From positions 1 to 64,000 of the forward strand of contig SVCU01000011.1 in assembly GCA_015058215.1 (NCBI GenBank): a stretch of 64,000 nucleotides of DNA, in the 5' to 3' direction. The number at the start of each line of letters is the position of its first letter. Position 1 is the stretch's first letter. Made by a program: the position numbers and the translations under genes. The notes under the pieces are model-generated. The model saw only the letters and a program-made list of their open reading frames with translations. It ran no database searches and was not told where the DNA came from. The DNA is from Clostridiales bacterium. GTDB taxonomy: Bacteria > Bacillota > Clostridia > Peptostreptococcales > Anaerovoracaceae. Shown here in pieces: positions 28,259-38,946 of this stretch.

Positions 28259-28307
28259 GTCTTTTCCGTAAATTCCTTCTTTTTTTCTGAAATTTTAGCG
28301 GAATCCT

Positions 28308-28336
28308 TTGACTGCATCCCCCTTTCCTTTTATAAT
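28308..28336 (+). promoter_or_regulatory. Promoter of the XpaC-TelA-LemA-TPM operon
   Basis: TTGACT (28308-28313), 17 bases and a perfect TATAAT (28331-28336). The ribosome binding site of the first gene is about 40 bases further on. Confidence 0.85.
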
Positions 28337-28390
28337 AGTACTATACTGTTTCACTTTTCGGACAGTTTGCAAAGAAAGGAGAAACCATCC

Positions 28391-29152
28391 GTGACCACGA
28401 AATCCGTTCCCTCCGGTCCCCAGACCCGAACCCGGACCGTGCAGGTGAAATCACCGGTACCCTTTTACGGTGCCGGCGCGGCAGCCCTGCTGTACGCACT
28501 GCTGCTGCCCTTATACAGCTGGCTCCATCTGATCCTGTTCGCCGTTTTCACAGCCGCCGTCTTCCTGCTTCTGGAGAAATTCTGGCCCAGGAAAACCATC
28601 ACCGTGGAAGAACCGGTACTGCCCTCCACCGGCAATGCCCAGGCGGACCGCTTCCTGTACGAAGGCCGTCTGATCCTGTCCCGGATCCGCCAGATCAACG
28701 ACAAGATCGCCGACCCGGAACTGACCGCAGAGATCGACCAGTTGGAACAGCTTACCGAAGACATCCTGAACCGCATCGAAGAGGTTCCCGGAAAAGCGGA
28801 CCACATCCGCCGCTTCGCGGAATACTATCTGCCCACCGTCCTTAAAATGCTGGAAAACTACGTCAGCATGAGCGGCAAGGGCCTCACGGGCGACAACGTA
28901 CAGGCTTCCCTGGCCTCCGTGGAAAAAGCCATGGACCAGGTGCTGGTGGCCTTCCGCCGTCAGCTGGATAGCCTCTATGACGAAGAAGCCCTGGACATCA
29001 CCACCGATGCCGCCGTTCTGGAGAATCTGCTGAAGCGGGAAGGTCTTCTGGACCCCGATTTCACCATGGAAACCGCGGCCGAAGCCATCAAAGACGAACG
29101 TTATATCACCGAGCCTACGGAAGAGGGCATCACCCTCACCCTGGGCCGTTAA
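28391..29152 (+). CDS. XpaC-family membrane protein (5-bromo-4-chloroindolyl phosphate hydrolysis family)
   Basis: The family (PF10112) is named after B. subtilis XpaC; its members are membrane-attached helical proteins of unknown biochemical role, often beside telA. The start is GTG 28391, with AAAGGAG 9 bases upstream. The 253-residue protein has a basic N-terminus, two close hydrophobic helices (about 23-60), then a helical domain with RRFAEYYLPTVLKMLENYVS and DSLYDEEALDITTDAAVLEN, which is clearly related to the protein at 59203-60525. It is the first gene of the operon, 21 bases before telA. Inferred role: an envelope-associated partner of TelA. Confidence 0.82.
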   Translation: MTTKSVPSGPQTRTRTVQVKSPVPFYGAGAAALLYALLLPLYSWLHLILFAVFTAAVFLLLEKFWPRKTITVEEPVLPSTGNAQADRFLYEGRLILSRIRQINDKIADPELTAEIDQLEQLTEDILNRIEEVPGKADHIRRFAEYYLPTVLKMLENYVSMSGKGLTGDNVQASLASVEKAMDQVLVAFRRQLDSLYDEEALDITTDAAVLENLLKREGLLDPDFTMETAAEAIKDERYITEPTEEGITLTLGR

Positions 29153-29173
29153 AATCAAAAGGAGGAAACCATT

Positions 29174-30289
29174 ATGTCCGATACCATCACCCTGACCCTG
29201 AACCCCACCGCTGCCGCTCCCATCCCCGCAGAGCCCGAACTGGAAGCTGCCAAGATGGATGAAACCATCCTGACCCCCGAAGAACAGAAGGTGGTGGATG
29301 AATTCTCCAAGCAGATCGATATCAACGACACCAACCTGGTTCTGCAGTACGGCGCCGCCGCTCAGCAGAAGATCGCCGGCTTCTCCGAAAACGCTCTGAA
29401 CAGCGTCCGCACCAAGGACCTGGGCGAAGTAGGCGACATGATCACCGATCTGGTCACCGAACTGAAGGGCTTCGACATCAACGAAGACGAAGGCGGTTTC
29501 TTCTCCTTCCTGAAGAGAGGGGCCAACAAGATCGCCGGCCTGAAAGCCCGCTACGACAAAGCCGAAGTCAACGTGAACCGCATCGTTTCCGCTCTGGATG
29601 CTCACCAGATCCAGCTGCTGAAGGATATCGCCACCCTGGATCAGATGTACGAACTGAACCTGAAGTATTTCAAGGAACTGTCCATGTACATCCTGGCCGG
29701 TAAGAAGAAGCTGAAGGAAGCCCGCGAAGTGGAACTGGCCGCTCTGGTGGCCAAGGCAAAGGCCTCCGGCCTGCCCGAAGATGCCCAGAAGGCCAACGAC
29801 TTCGATGCCATGTGCACCCGCTTCGAAAAGAAGCTGTACGATCTGGAACTGACCCGCACCATCTCCCTGCAGATGGCTCCCCAGATCCGTCTGGTGCAGA
29901 ACAACGACACCCTGATGGCCGAAAAGATCCAGTCCACTCTGGTGAACACCATTCCTCTCTGGAAGAGCCAGATGGTCATCGCCATGGGTCTCACCCACTC
30001 CCAGCAGGCCATGGAAGCCCAGAAGGCTGTTACCGACATGACCAACGAACTGCTGCGGAAGAACTCCGAGGCGCTGAAGACCGCCACCATCGCCACCGCC
30101 AAGGAATCCGAACGCGGCATCGTGGATCTGGAAACCCTGCAGAAGACCAACGAAGACCTGATCTCCACCCTGGACGAAGTGGTCCGCATCCAGCAGGAAG
30201 GCAAGGAAAAGCGCCGCGCCGCCGAAGTGGAACTGCACCGCATCGAAAACGAAATGAAGGCAAAGCTGCTGGATATCAAGAATCTGTAA
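29174..30289 (+). CDS. TelA/KlaA toxic-anion-resistance family protein
   Basis: TelA family members (PF05816) are all-helical cytoplasmic proteins linked to tellurite, antibiotic and bacteriocin tolerance; the mechanism is unknown. The 371-residue product is soluble, strongly helical and rich in Gln/Lys/Glu, with the family-typical FFSFLKRGANKIAGLKARYD, VNRIVSALDAHQIQLLKDIA and LVNTIPLWKSQMVIAMGLTH. An AAAGGAGGAAACCATT site precedes the ATG. It is sandwiched between xpaC-like and lemA-like genes. Family assignment is firm; any role in tellurite resistance is not shown by sequence. Confidence 0.9.
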   Translation: MSDTITLTLNPTAAAPIPAEPELEAAKMDETILTPEEQKVVDEFSKQIDINDTNLVLQYGAAAQQKIAGFSENALNSVRTKDLGEVGDMITDLVTELKGFDINEDEGGFFSFLKRGANKIAGLKARYDKAEVNVNRIVSALDAHQIQLLKDIATLDQMYELNLKYFKELSMYILAGKKKLKEAREVELAALVAKAKASGLPEDAQKANDFDAMCTRFEKKLYDLELTRTISLQMAPQIRLVQNNDTLMAEKIQSTLVNTIPLWKSQMVIAMGLTHSQQAMEAQKAVTDMTNELLRKNSEALKTATIATAKESERGIVDLETLQKTNEDLISTLDEVVRIQQEGKEKRRAAEVELHRIENEMKAKLLDIKNL

Positions 30290-30299
30290 CAAAAGTGAC

Positions 30300-30330
30300 G
30301 GGCCGGACAGATCCCGAATCCGTCCGGCCC
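30300..30330 (+). terminator. Intra-operon hairpin, weak terminator
   Basis: GGGCCGGAC (30300-30308) pairs with GTCCGGCCC (30322-30330); the following text ATTCTTTC is a poor T-run. It probably lowers expression of the downstream three genes relative to xpaC-telA. Confidence 0.55.
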
Positions 30331-30352
30331 ATTCTTTCAAAAGGAGCGCACT

Positions 30353-30880
30353 ATGACCTTTTTGAAAAGCCGCAAAGGCGCCTGCCTGGTCATGATCCTG
30401 CTGGTGGTGCTGGCCCTGTTCCTGGGAACGGTCCGCTCTCTCGGCAGCCGGCTTGACAAGGTGGAAGCCGCCTTTCTGAACGGCGTGGAAAACGACGGCT
30501 TCAGCATCCAGAACGATCTGGAGAGCCGCTGTGAATTCGCCTACAACCTGACCGTTGTGGCCGGCCGCTATCTGAGCCCCGCCGACAGCAAAGATCTGCT
30601 GGATGCCCGGGAAGCTCTGGAAGCCGCCCGCACCGTCGGTGAAAAATACGAAGCCAATCAGACGCTGGAGGAAGCCTTCTGGGCCCTGGACAGCAAGCTG
30701 CAGTCCACCCGGCTCAGCGATACCGACAGCCGCCTGGTAAACGCCCTCCGGGCCGATTTCCGCTCCGCCGGTGATACCATCAGCCACGACGGCTACAACG
30801 AACTTGCACTGGAATACAACGCCGCCAAGGCCAAGGCCCCTCTGGGCTTCCTGGCAAAGAAGGCCCAGCTGTTCCAGTAG
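30353..30880 (+). CDS. LemA-like membrane protein
   Basis: The 175-residue protein has one N-terminal membrane helix (about 9-29) and then an extracytoplasmic helical domain with VENDGFSIQNDLESRCEFAY and the Tyr/Asn-rich end DGYNELALEYNAAKAKAPLG, which resemble the YN...Y..A...P.......G end of LemA proteins. LemA proteins are often encoded next to TPM-domain proteins, as here. Their function is unknown, probably in the envelope. An AAAGGAG site precedes the ATG; the TPM gene starts 48 bases downstream. Confidence 0.78.
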   Translation: MTFLKSRKGACLVMILLVVLALFLGTVRSLGSRLDKVEAAFLNGVENDGFSIQNDLESRCEFAYNLTVVAGRYLSPADSKDLLDAREALEAARTVGEKYEANQTLEEAFWALDSKLQSTRLSDTDSRLVNALRADFRSAGDTISHDGYNELALEYNAAKAKAPLGFLAKKAQLFQ

Positions 30881-30928
30881 ACTTTCCCCTGCAGCCCCTT
30901 CCGGGCTGTCCGCAGACAGGAGGCACAT

Positions 30929-32023
30929 ATGAAACGCATTTCCCGCGGCAGACACGCCGCACTTCTTCTGTGCTTCGCCCTGCTGCTGACCCTGACGCTC
31001 AGCGCCATCCCCGTATACGGTGCTCCCAAGGTGCCCGATCCCCCCGTGGATTCCTGGGTCCTGGATGAAGCCGATGTCATCAGCAGCGACACGGAACAAA
31101 AAATCAACCGGCACATGGACTACCTGAACCAGCAGACCGGTGCTCAGATCGCCACCGTCACCATCAATTTCGCAGGTGCGGAGATGGAAGACTATGCCTA
31201 CACTCTGTTCAACGACTGGGGCATCGGCAGCAAGGCCGACAACAACGGCGTGCTGCTTTTGTACAGCATCGGCGATCAGGATTATTACATGCTGCAGGGC
31301 AAAGGCCTGGAACGTGTCCTTACCTCCGGCACTCTGCAGAACATCATCGATTACGAAACGGAACCCCAGTTCGCCAAGGGCGACTACGATGCCTGCGCCG
31401 CAGTGACCTTCGTGGCCGTCTATAACCAGTTGGCCCAGCATTATAACCTGGGGGAACTGCGTTCCCTCGACGATCCGGCAGGGGCCGGTTCCGTCGGTAC
31501 CGCTCCGGGCTACGATGATGATTTCGACTATGACGGCGATTACGGCTACGGCGATCACGTCCGCGCCGGTTCCTTCATCGATTTTCTGCCCTTCCTCTTC
31601 TTCCTGATCGTGGTGATCATCCTGCTCAGCACTGTGGGAAAGGCCAGCAAAAATCCCCGGAACTATACCGGAGGCACCCGCTACCGTACATATCGCACTT
31701 ACACCAGACCTCTCGTCTGGCATACCCTGGGTACCCGGCGGCTGACCCGCCGTCCCACGCCCACCAGACCCGGCGGCATCCACCACGGTCCCAGCCGGAG
31801 ACCGGCGGCACCTCCCCCGGGCAGCTTTAGCGGCCCCCGTCCCGGCGGTTCCTATCACAACCGGACCGGCGGCACTTTCCACAGCCGACCCAGCCGGCCC
31901 TCCGGAGGAAGTTCCTTCGGCGGCGGCAGCTCTTTCGGCGGCTCCCGCGGCGGTTTCAGCGGCGGCGGCCGTTCCTTCGGCGGCGGCGGTTCCCGCGGCG
32001 GCGGCGCAGGCCGCGGCCGGTAA
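30929..32023 (+). CDS. TPM-domain (YgcG/Psb32-type) secreted membrane protein
   Basis: The 364-residue protein has a signal peptide (about 1-32), a TPM domain (about 40-175: VLDEADVISSDTEQKINRHM ... FNDWGIGSKADNNGVLLLYS), a membrane helix (about 212-233: FIDFLPFLFFLIVVIILLS), and a long tail rich in Arg, Pro, Gly and Ser, ending in repeated SFGGGSSFGG-like motifs. TPM domains face the outside of the membrane; some have been described as phosphatases. An AGGAGGCACAT site precedes the ATG. It pairs with the LemA-like gene upstream, a frequent combination. Confidence 0.88.
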   Translation: MKRISRGRHAALLLCFALLLTLTLSAIPVYGAPKVPDPPVDSWVLDEADVISSDTEQKINRHMDYLNQQTGAQIATVTINFAGAEMEDYAYTLFNDWGIGSKADNNGVLLLYSIGDQDYYMLQGKGLERVLTSGTLQNIIDYETEPQFAKGDYDACAAVTFVAVYNQLAQHYNLGELRSLDDPAGAGSVGTAPGYDDDFDYDGDYGYGDHVRAGSFIDFLPFLFFLIVVIILLSTVGKASKNPRNYTGGTRYRTYRTYTRPLVWHTLGTRRLTRRPTPTRPGGIHHGPSRRPAAPPPGSFSGPRPGGSYHNRTGGTFHSRPSRPSGGSSFGGGSSFGGSRGGFSGGGRSFGGGGSRGGGAGRGR

Positions 32024-32068
32024 TTCGGAAAACCGCATCAAAATCCCTGCAAAGGAGTATCCTACGCT

Positions 32069-32449
32069 ATGTCCAATTCTCTCAAACTCATTCTCCGCAC
32101 CTTTCTGCTGATCCTTTTCATGGCGGTCGGTGCCTGGCTCAACACGGTCATCGACCGCTTTGCCGCCAGCACGGGAGATTTCAATTTTCTGGCCCACATC
32201 GCCCTCTACCTGGTCTACCTGGGCATGGGTGTCCTGCTGGGCACCATGGTGAACCCCCGGTTCACCAAGAACAGCAACCGGGCCATCTATCTGGTGCCCA
32301 TCCTGCTGTTCGTGGCCATCGGCATCAGCCCCGTGCTTTATGCCATCCTGCCCCACCTTCCCCTGTCCGGGCTGTTCGCCTATCTGGGCCAGTTCTCCTA
32401 TGCTTCCTGGCTCTTCGTAGGCACCTTCAGCCAGCTGGCTTTCCGGTAG
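32069..32449 (+). CDS. Small polytopic membrane protein, unknown
   Basis: I do not recognise this 126-residue protein. It has four hydrophobic stretches (about 8-25, 38-60, 72-91 and 98-122) joined by short loops, with positive charge in the 63-71 loop, so it is likely a four-helix membrane protein. An AAAGGAG site is 14 bases before the ATG. It is the last gene of the XpaC-TelA-LemA-TPM operon and is followed by a strong terminator. Confidence 0.75.
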   Translation: MSNSLKLILRTFLLILFMAVGAWLNTVIDRFAASTGDFNFLAHIALYLVYLGMGVLLGTMVNPRFTKNSNRAIYLVPILLFVAIGISPVLYAILPHLPLSGLFAYLGQFSYASWLFVGTFSQLAFR

Positions 32450-32502
32450 GTCTTTTCGAAAACCGGCGGTCCTGCAAACCGGCCGTGAAGTTCAAACCAA
32501 GC

Positions 32503-32538
32503 AAAAAAGCCAAACCGCTTCTGCGATTTGGCTTTTTT
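32503..32538 (+). terminator. Bidirectional terminator between the XpaC operon and pepD
   Basis: AAAAAAGCCAAA (32503-32514) and TTTGGCTTTTTT (32527-32538) form a 12-bp stem with T-runs on both strands. It serves the plus-strand operon, and pepD ends about 100 bases away on the other strand. Confidence 0.92.
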
Positions 32539-32642
32539 ATTTTACTTTTGGTCTCCGCCTTCTTCCGGCGGCAGCTTCTTCTGCCATCCCACGCCCGGCG
32601 GCACCTTATGACGGCAGCGGCTGAAAATCGCCGATTTGCGGC

Positions 32643-34184
32643 CTATTTCAACCGTTTCAGAATGGTTGTCAGGTATCCGTAAGTTCGTTCAAAGGAGGCC
32701 AGATCCATGGCTTCCTGAGGGGTATGGACATGAAGGATGTCCGGGCTGACGCCGATGGCTTCTATGGTACCGCAGAAATCCGGCCCCGCCGCCTTCCGCA
32801 GCCCCTCCATGATGGTGCCCACATCGTTTCCGCCGTGGGTATACTTCATGTACAGGTCTTTTCCGGTGGCTTCTTTATAGACATCCTTCCAGAGCTTCAC
32901 CAGGGGCCAGTCCTCGTTCAGATTGTAGCCGCTGTAGCGATACTCTTCGTCGTAGACCGCGCCGAAGGGTTCCGCCAGAAGCTTGCCTTCCTCGAAAAGA
33001 CTTTCCACCTGCGCTTTGTACGCACCGCGGAACAGATAGCCGGCCCGCAGCACGCCCTCTGCCCGGCCTGCCGCCGCGCAGCCGCCGCAGAGATCCATTT
33101 CACAGCGCACATTCCCTAAATTGCGGGAAGCTTTGGGCACCCGGCGTTCACAGGGCAGCATGCTTTCCGGGCCGCTGGGCAGCAGGAACAGAAAGTCCAG
33201 CGCGCGGCGGGAACTTTCCGCCGTCAGCACCGCATCCGGGGCCGCCTTGGCCTCCAGGAAAAACGCCAGATCCGGATCGTAGGCGGCCTGTTCTGCCAGA
33301 GCCTGCCGTTCGGTTTCAAAGATCACATCCCGCACCAGAGCAGGGTCCGCCTCCGTCGTAAAGAGGATCGCCGCAGACCGGGGAATGTTGTTCCGCAAGG
33401 TACCGCCGGACAGGTCCGCGATCCGCAGGGCTTCCGCCGGTGCACAGCCTTCGGTTTCCGCGATCTTCTTCTGCAGAGTCTTCACTGCCCGTACCGCCCA
33501 TTTGATGGCGTTGCCGCGTCCCAGACCGATGTCCACGGAGGCATGGCCGGCGCTGAAATTCTCCGTCCGCAGCAAATAATAGATGCCCTTCGGCGCCGTT
33601 TCGTATTCCAGGGGAAGCTCCCACTCCCCGCCGATGACCGTGGTCTGCAGCAGATTGGTGCTGCCTTCCTCCACCCCGTCCAGATTGATGATGCGGCGGG
33701 CGGAAAACTGGCTGTAATCCATGTGACGGGGGCCGCCAATGCCCACTTCCTCCTGCACGGAGAAGAAGCATTCCAGCGGCGGGTGGACCGCATCCGGGTC
33801 ATCCAGGATGGCCAGCATATAGGCCACACCGTAACCGTCGTCCGCGCCCAGAGAGGTGCCCCGGGCCTTAAGCCAGCCCGCTTCCTCATATACCCGGATC
33901 GGATCCGTGTCGAAATCGAAATCGCTGCCCGGCTCTTTTTCGCAGACCATATCCGTATGGGCCTGCAGCATCACCGGCGGCAGATCTTCACAGCCGGGAG
34001 ATGCCGGTTTCCAGATCACCACGTTCCAGACTGCATCGGTATAATACCGAAGCCCCCGCTCCCTGGCAAAATTCACCAGGTACTCGGAAATGGCTTTTTC
34101 ATGGAAGGATTCGTGGGGGATGGCGCAGATTTCTTCAAAGAATTTCAAATAGGGTCGGTTTGCATGGTCAAGCACAGGATTCAT
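32643..34184 (-). CDS. pepD: PepD-type aminoacyl-histidine dipeptidase (M20 family)
   Basis: This is a zinc-dependent cytosolic dipeptidase of the M20C family (beta-Ala-His dipeptidase/Xaa-His). I start at MNPVLDHANRPYLKFFEEIC (513 residues); an upstream frame would cover the promoter. Metal ligands are visible: the His/Asp of MLQAHTDMVCEK, the Asp of LGADDGYGVA, the Glu pair of VQEEVGIGG, and the C-terminal His of YTHGGNDVGT. AAAGGA lies 10 bases before the ATG. It is divergent from the MarR-type regulator. Confidence 0.9.
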   Translation of the reverse strand: MNPVLDHANRPYLKFFEEICAIPHESFHEKAISEYLVNFARERGLRYYTDAVWNVVIWKPASPGCEDLPPVMLQAHTDMVCEKEPGSDFDFDTDPIRVYEEAGWLKARGTSLGADDGYGVAYMLAILDDPDAVHPPLECFFSVQEEVGIGGPRHMDYSQFSARRIINLDGVEEGSTNLLQTTVIGGEWELPLEYETAPKGIYYLLRTENFSAGHASVDIGLGRGNAIKWAVRAVKTLQKKIAETEGCAPAEALRIADLSGGTLRNNIPRSAAILFTTEADPALVRDVIFETERQALAEQAAYDPDLAFFLEAKAAPDAVLTAESSRRALDFLFLLPSGPESMLPCERRVPKASRNLGNVRCEMDLCGGCAAAGRAEGVLRAGYLFRGAYKAQVESLFEEGKLLAEPFGAVYDEEYRYSGYNLNEDWPLVKLWKDVYKEATGKDLYMKYTHGGNDVGTIMEGLRKAAGPDFCGTIEAIGVSPDILHVHTPQEAMDLASFERTYGYLTTILKRLK

Positions 34185-34253
34185 GGCTGCAGTCCTTTCC
34201 GCATCGGCAAGGGAGCCTTTCCCCGCCGCAGAGTTCAAAGTAGATTCCTTTTT

Positions 34254-34282
34254 ATTATGACGGCTGTCAAAATACTTGTCAA
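34254..34282 (-). promoter_or_regulatory. pepD promoter
   Basis: Minus strand TTGACA (34282-34277), 17 bases, CATAAT (34259-34254). A second TTGACA occurs at 34270-34265. The leader is about 65 bases. Confidence 0.75.
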
Positions 34283-34352
34283 GAATCCCGTCACGCCGCC
34301 GCGAAAATCCCACAAGAAGGGGAAAGATGTTGATTTTTCGCGCTTTTAGGGC

Positions 34353-34381
34353 TTGCATAAACGATTTTTATGGGCTATACT
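34353..34381 (+). promoter_or_regulatory. Promoter of the MarR-type gene
   Basis: TTGCAT (34353-34358), 17 bases, TATACT (34376-34381), 32 bases before the ATG. No clear palindrome is seen between the -10 and the gene. Confidence 0.65.
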
Positions 34382-34412
34382 AATGCGGTACCAATCTTTT
34401 GGAGGAAGTATA

Positions 34413-34853
34413 ATGAGCACGACTTACGATGCACTGAGACTAGAAAACCAGCTCTGTTTCCCTCTTTACGCCGCATCCCGCGAGGTGATCAAGAAATATC
34501 ACCCCTATTTGGATGCACTGGATCTGACTTATACCCAATACATCACCATGATGGTGTTCTGGGAAGAAAAGAAGATCAGCGCCAAAGACCTGGGCAAGAA
34601 ACTTTATCTGGATAGCGGTACCCTTACCCCTGTCCTGAAGAGTCTGGAAGCCAAAGGCCTGATCACCCGCCGCCGTTCTACCGAAGACGAGCGTGTCCTC
34701 ATGACCGAAATCACCGAAAAGGGCGAAGCTTTGAAAGAGCAGGCCGCCCACGTTCCCCAGCAGGTTGCCGGCTGTACCAATCTGAGCGCAGAAGACGCAC
34801 AGCGTCTGTATCATCTGCTGTATCAGGTACTGGACTCTCTGAAGAGAGACTGA
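34413..34853 (+). CDS. OhrR-type MarR-family transcriptional regulator
   Basis: This is a winged-helix MarR-family repressor. The 146-residue protein starts MSTTYDALRLENQLCFPLYA, with cysteine at exactly residue 15. This LENQLCF context is that of the peroxide-sensing Cys of OhrR, whose oxidation by organic hydroperoxides releases DNA. The DNA-binding part is SAKDLGKKLYLDSGTLTPVL followed by KGLITRRRSTEDERV (wing). GGAGG lies 8 bases before the ATG. No ohr peroxidase gene is adjacent, so the targets are unknown; the divergent pepD or its own promoter are candidates. Confidence 0.85.
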   Translation: MSTTYDALRLENQLCFPLYAASREVIKKYHPYLDALDLTYTQYITMMVFWEEKKISAKDLGKKLYLDSGTLTPVLKSLEAKGLITRRRSTEDERVLMTEITEKGEALKEQAAHVPQQVAGCTNLSAEDAQRLYHLLYQVLDSLKRD

Positions 34854-34898
34854 CCGGCTCGCGATGTCGCTTTCACCGGCGGCACCGCCGAATCCAAA

Positions 34899-34930
34899 AG
34901 AAAACCCCATCCGATCGGATGGGGTTTTTT
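34899..34930. terminator. Bidirectional terminator between the MarR-type gene and groEL
   Basis: AAACCCCATCCG (34902-34913) and CGGATGGGGTTT (34916-34927) form a 12-bp stem with a 2-base centre, flanked by T/A runs, ending both the plus-strand regulator gene and the minus-strand groES-groEL operon. Confidence 0.9.
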
Positions 34931-34954
34931 ATTGCTTTGCTTGCGTCCGGGGAA

Positions 34955-36682
<1,728 letters not shown>

Positions 36683-36967
36683 TTAGCCTACGATGGCCAG
36701 AATGTCTCTCTGGGCCACGATAATGTATTCAACGCCTTCGTACTTGACTTCGGTGCCGGCATACTTGGAATAGATGACGGTGTCGCCTACGGCAACTTCC
36801 ATCTTGACTTCCTTGCCGTCCACCAGGCCGCCGGGGCCTACGGCAACCACTTCAGCCAGCTGGGGCTGTTCTTTTGCCTGACCGGGCAGTACGATGCCGC
36901 TCTTGGTCTTTTCTTCTGCTTCTACTCTTTTGATCACGACTCTGTCGCCCAAAGGTCTGATGCTCAT
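36683..36967 (-). CDS. groS: Co-chaperonin GroES (10 kDa)
   Basis: GroES is the heptameric lid of GroEL. The 94-residue product starts [20 protein letters not shown] and has the mobile loop [13 protein letters not shown] and the conserved [22 protein letters not shown] 36967 is chosen because AAAGGAG lies 10 bases upstream; a TTG 6 bases earlier would be too close. It is the first gene of the groES-groEL operon. Confidence 0.98.
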   Translation of the reverse strand: MSIRPLGDRVVIKRVEAEEKTKSGIVLPGQAKEQPQLAEVVAVGPGGLVDGKEVKMEVAVGDTVIYSKYAGTEVKYEGVEYIIVAQRDILAIVG

Positions 36968-36995
36968 ATTCAAAATACTCCTTTTTTCATTCTTG

Positions 36996-37022
36996 TTAGC
37001 ACTCTCGTTCTCCGAGTGCTAA
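36996..37022. promoter_or_regulatory. CIRCE operator (HrcA binding site)
   Basis: TTAGCACTC (36996-37004), a 9-base spacer and GAGTGCTAA (37014-37022) match the CIRCE consensus perfectly. It lies just after the -10 of the groES promoter, where HrcA repressor blocks transcription until heat stress. Confidence 0.98.
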
Positions 37023-37026
37023 AACT

Positions 37027-37055
37027 ACTTTAGTACAGTCTGCGTACAAAGTCAA
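37027..37055 (-). promoter_or_regulatory. groES-groEL promoter
   Basis: Minus strand TTGACT (37055-37050), 17 bases, TAAAGT (37032-37027), immediately upstream of CIRCE. This is a housekeeping-type promoter. Confidence 0.75.
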
Positions 37056-37162
37056 TACGTATTTTGTTCTTTTTTCCATCCCTTTCCGCTACAATTCGGC
37101 AGCGGCTGTAAAAAAGAAAAACCGGAGATAAACTGCAGATCAACCGTACCGGCCGGGATCAG

Positions 37163-37194
37163 ATAAAAAGAACGCCCCGGCGGAGAACCGGGGC
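37163..37194 (-). terminator. Terminator of the mmd operon
   Basis: Minus strand GCCCCGG (37194-37188) pairs with CCGGGGC (37180-37174), followed by GTTCTTTTT. It lies 60 bases after the mmdB stop. Confidence 0.85.
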
Positions 37195-37254
37195 TTTCTG
37201 AACTGCAAATTGTTTGTGCGCGCAAACGGGGATCCGGACGCGCGCAGTCCGGGA

Positions 37255-38379
37255 TCAATACCCGCCGAACATGGACAGCATAACGCCTGCTGCCACAGCG
37301 GAACCGATGACGCCGGCCACATTGGGGCCCATCGCGTGCATCAGCAGGAAGTTGGAAGGCACTTCTTTCTGGCCCACAGTCTGGGAAACACGGGCTGCCA
37401 TGGGAACGGCGGAAACGCCTGCGGAACCGATCAGAGGATTGATCTTGCCGCCGCTGATCTTGTTCATCAGCTTGCCCAGCAGAATGCCGCCTGCGGTACC
37501 GAAGCCAAAGGCTACGACACCCATGATGACGATCTTAATGGTATCCCATACCAGGAAGGTGGGACCTTGTGCGGAAGCACCGACGGCCAGACCCAGCATG
37601 ATGGTAACGATGTTGCACATGGCGTTGGATGCGGTGTCGGACAGTCGCAGAGTGCGGCCGCTTTCCTTGAACAGGTTGCCCAGCATCAGCATACCCACAA
37701 GAGGAGTGGCTGCGGGCAGGATCAGGCAGACCACCAGAGTGACCATGATGGGGAAGATGATCTTTTCCTTCTGGGATACGGGCCGCAGCTGTTCCATCTT
37801 AATGGAACGCTCTTCCTTGGTGGTCAGCGCCTTCATGATGGGAGGCTGGATCACAGGAACCAGTGCCATGTAGGAATAGGCTGCCACAGCGATGGCACCC
37901 AGAAGATGGGGGGCCAGCTGCTGGGTCAGGAAGATGGCGGTGGGGCCGTCAGCACCGCCGATAATGCCGATGGAAGCAGCTTCCTGTGCATTGAAGCCCA
38001 GGATCAGTGCGCCGAAGAAGGCAACGAAGATGCCCAGCTGTGCGGCTGCGCCCATGAGCAGGGATTTGGGGTTGGCGATCAGGGGGCCGAAGTCGGTCAT
38101 GGCGCCTACGCCCAGGAAGATCAGGGAGGGGAAGATGCCCTTCAAAGAGTAGAAGGCATCCAGGAGGCCGCTGCCGTCTGCGGTACCGAAAACTTCGCCC
38201 AGAGGCAGGTTGGACAGCAGCATACCGAAAGCGATGGGTACCAGCAGGAGAGGCTCAAAGCCCTTCTTGATGGCCAGGTACAGCAGTACCAGGGAAACCA
38301 GAAGCATGATGCCGCTTCTGATATCCATGTTCATGAAACCCATGCTTGCGATGAAGCTTTGAATGGTTTCTAAAATCAT
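37255..38379 (-). CDS. mmdB: Na+-pumping decarboxylase beta subunit (MmdB/OadB/GcdB)
   Basis: This membrane subunit of biotin-dependent decarboxylases removes CO2 from carboxybiotin and exports Na+. The 374-residue protein has about 9-11 membrane helices and the conserved motifs [13 protein letters not shown] (with the Na+-linked aspartate) and SNAMCN (re-entrant region), plus [14 protein letters not shown]. It is the last gene of mmdA-mmdD-mmdC-mmdB, 45 bases after the biotin carrier gene. The beta subunit alone does not reveal whether the substrate is methylmalonyl-, glutaconyl-CoA or oxaloacetate; mmdA points to the first. Confidence 0.93.
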   Translation of the reverse strand: MILETIQSFIASMGFMNMDIRSGIMLLVSLVLLYLAIKKGFEPLLLVPIAFGMLLSNLPLGEVFGTADGSGLLDAFYSLKGIFPSLIFLGVGAMTDFGPLIANPKSLLMGAAAQLGIFVAFFGALILGFNAQEAASIGIIGGADGPTAIFLTQQLAPHLLGAIAVAAYSYMALVPVIQPPIMKALTTKEERSIKMEQLRPVSQKEKIIFPIMVTLVVCLILPAATPLVGMLMLGNLFKESGRTLRLSDTASNAMCNIVTIMLGLAVGASAQGPTFLVWDTIKIVIMGVVAFGFGTAGGILLGKLMNKISGGKINPLIGSAGVSAVPMAARVSQTVGQKEVPSNFLLMHAMGPNVAGVIGSAVAAGVMLSMFGGY

Positions 38380-38424
38380 GTTACCGATGTTTCTCCTTTC
38401 GCAGTGATTTCCTTCAGAAGGAGC

Positions 38425-38868
<444 letters not shown>

Positions 38869-38946
38869 TTCCTTATTCTCCTTTATTTCAGAATCGGACG
38901 GGCTTCTTTTGCCGTCCTTCAGAACTGTTCTTTCAGACGGGAAGCC

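Noticed and set aside
28511..32356. 1281-residue open frame opposite the XpaC-TelA-LemA-TPM operon
   Set aside because: It spans five genes that each have ribosome binding sites and family motifs; the antisense product has no recognisable domain.
32485..32682. 65-residue plus-strand frame after the membrane protein gene
   Set aside because: It begins before and reads through the strong bidirectional terminator and overlaps the 3' end of pepD.
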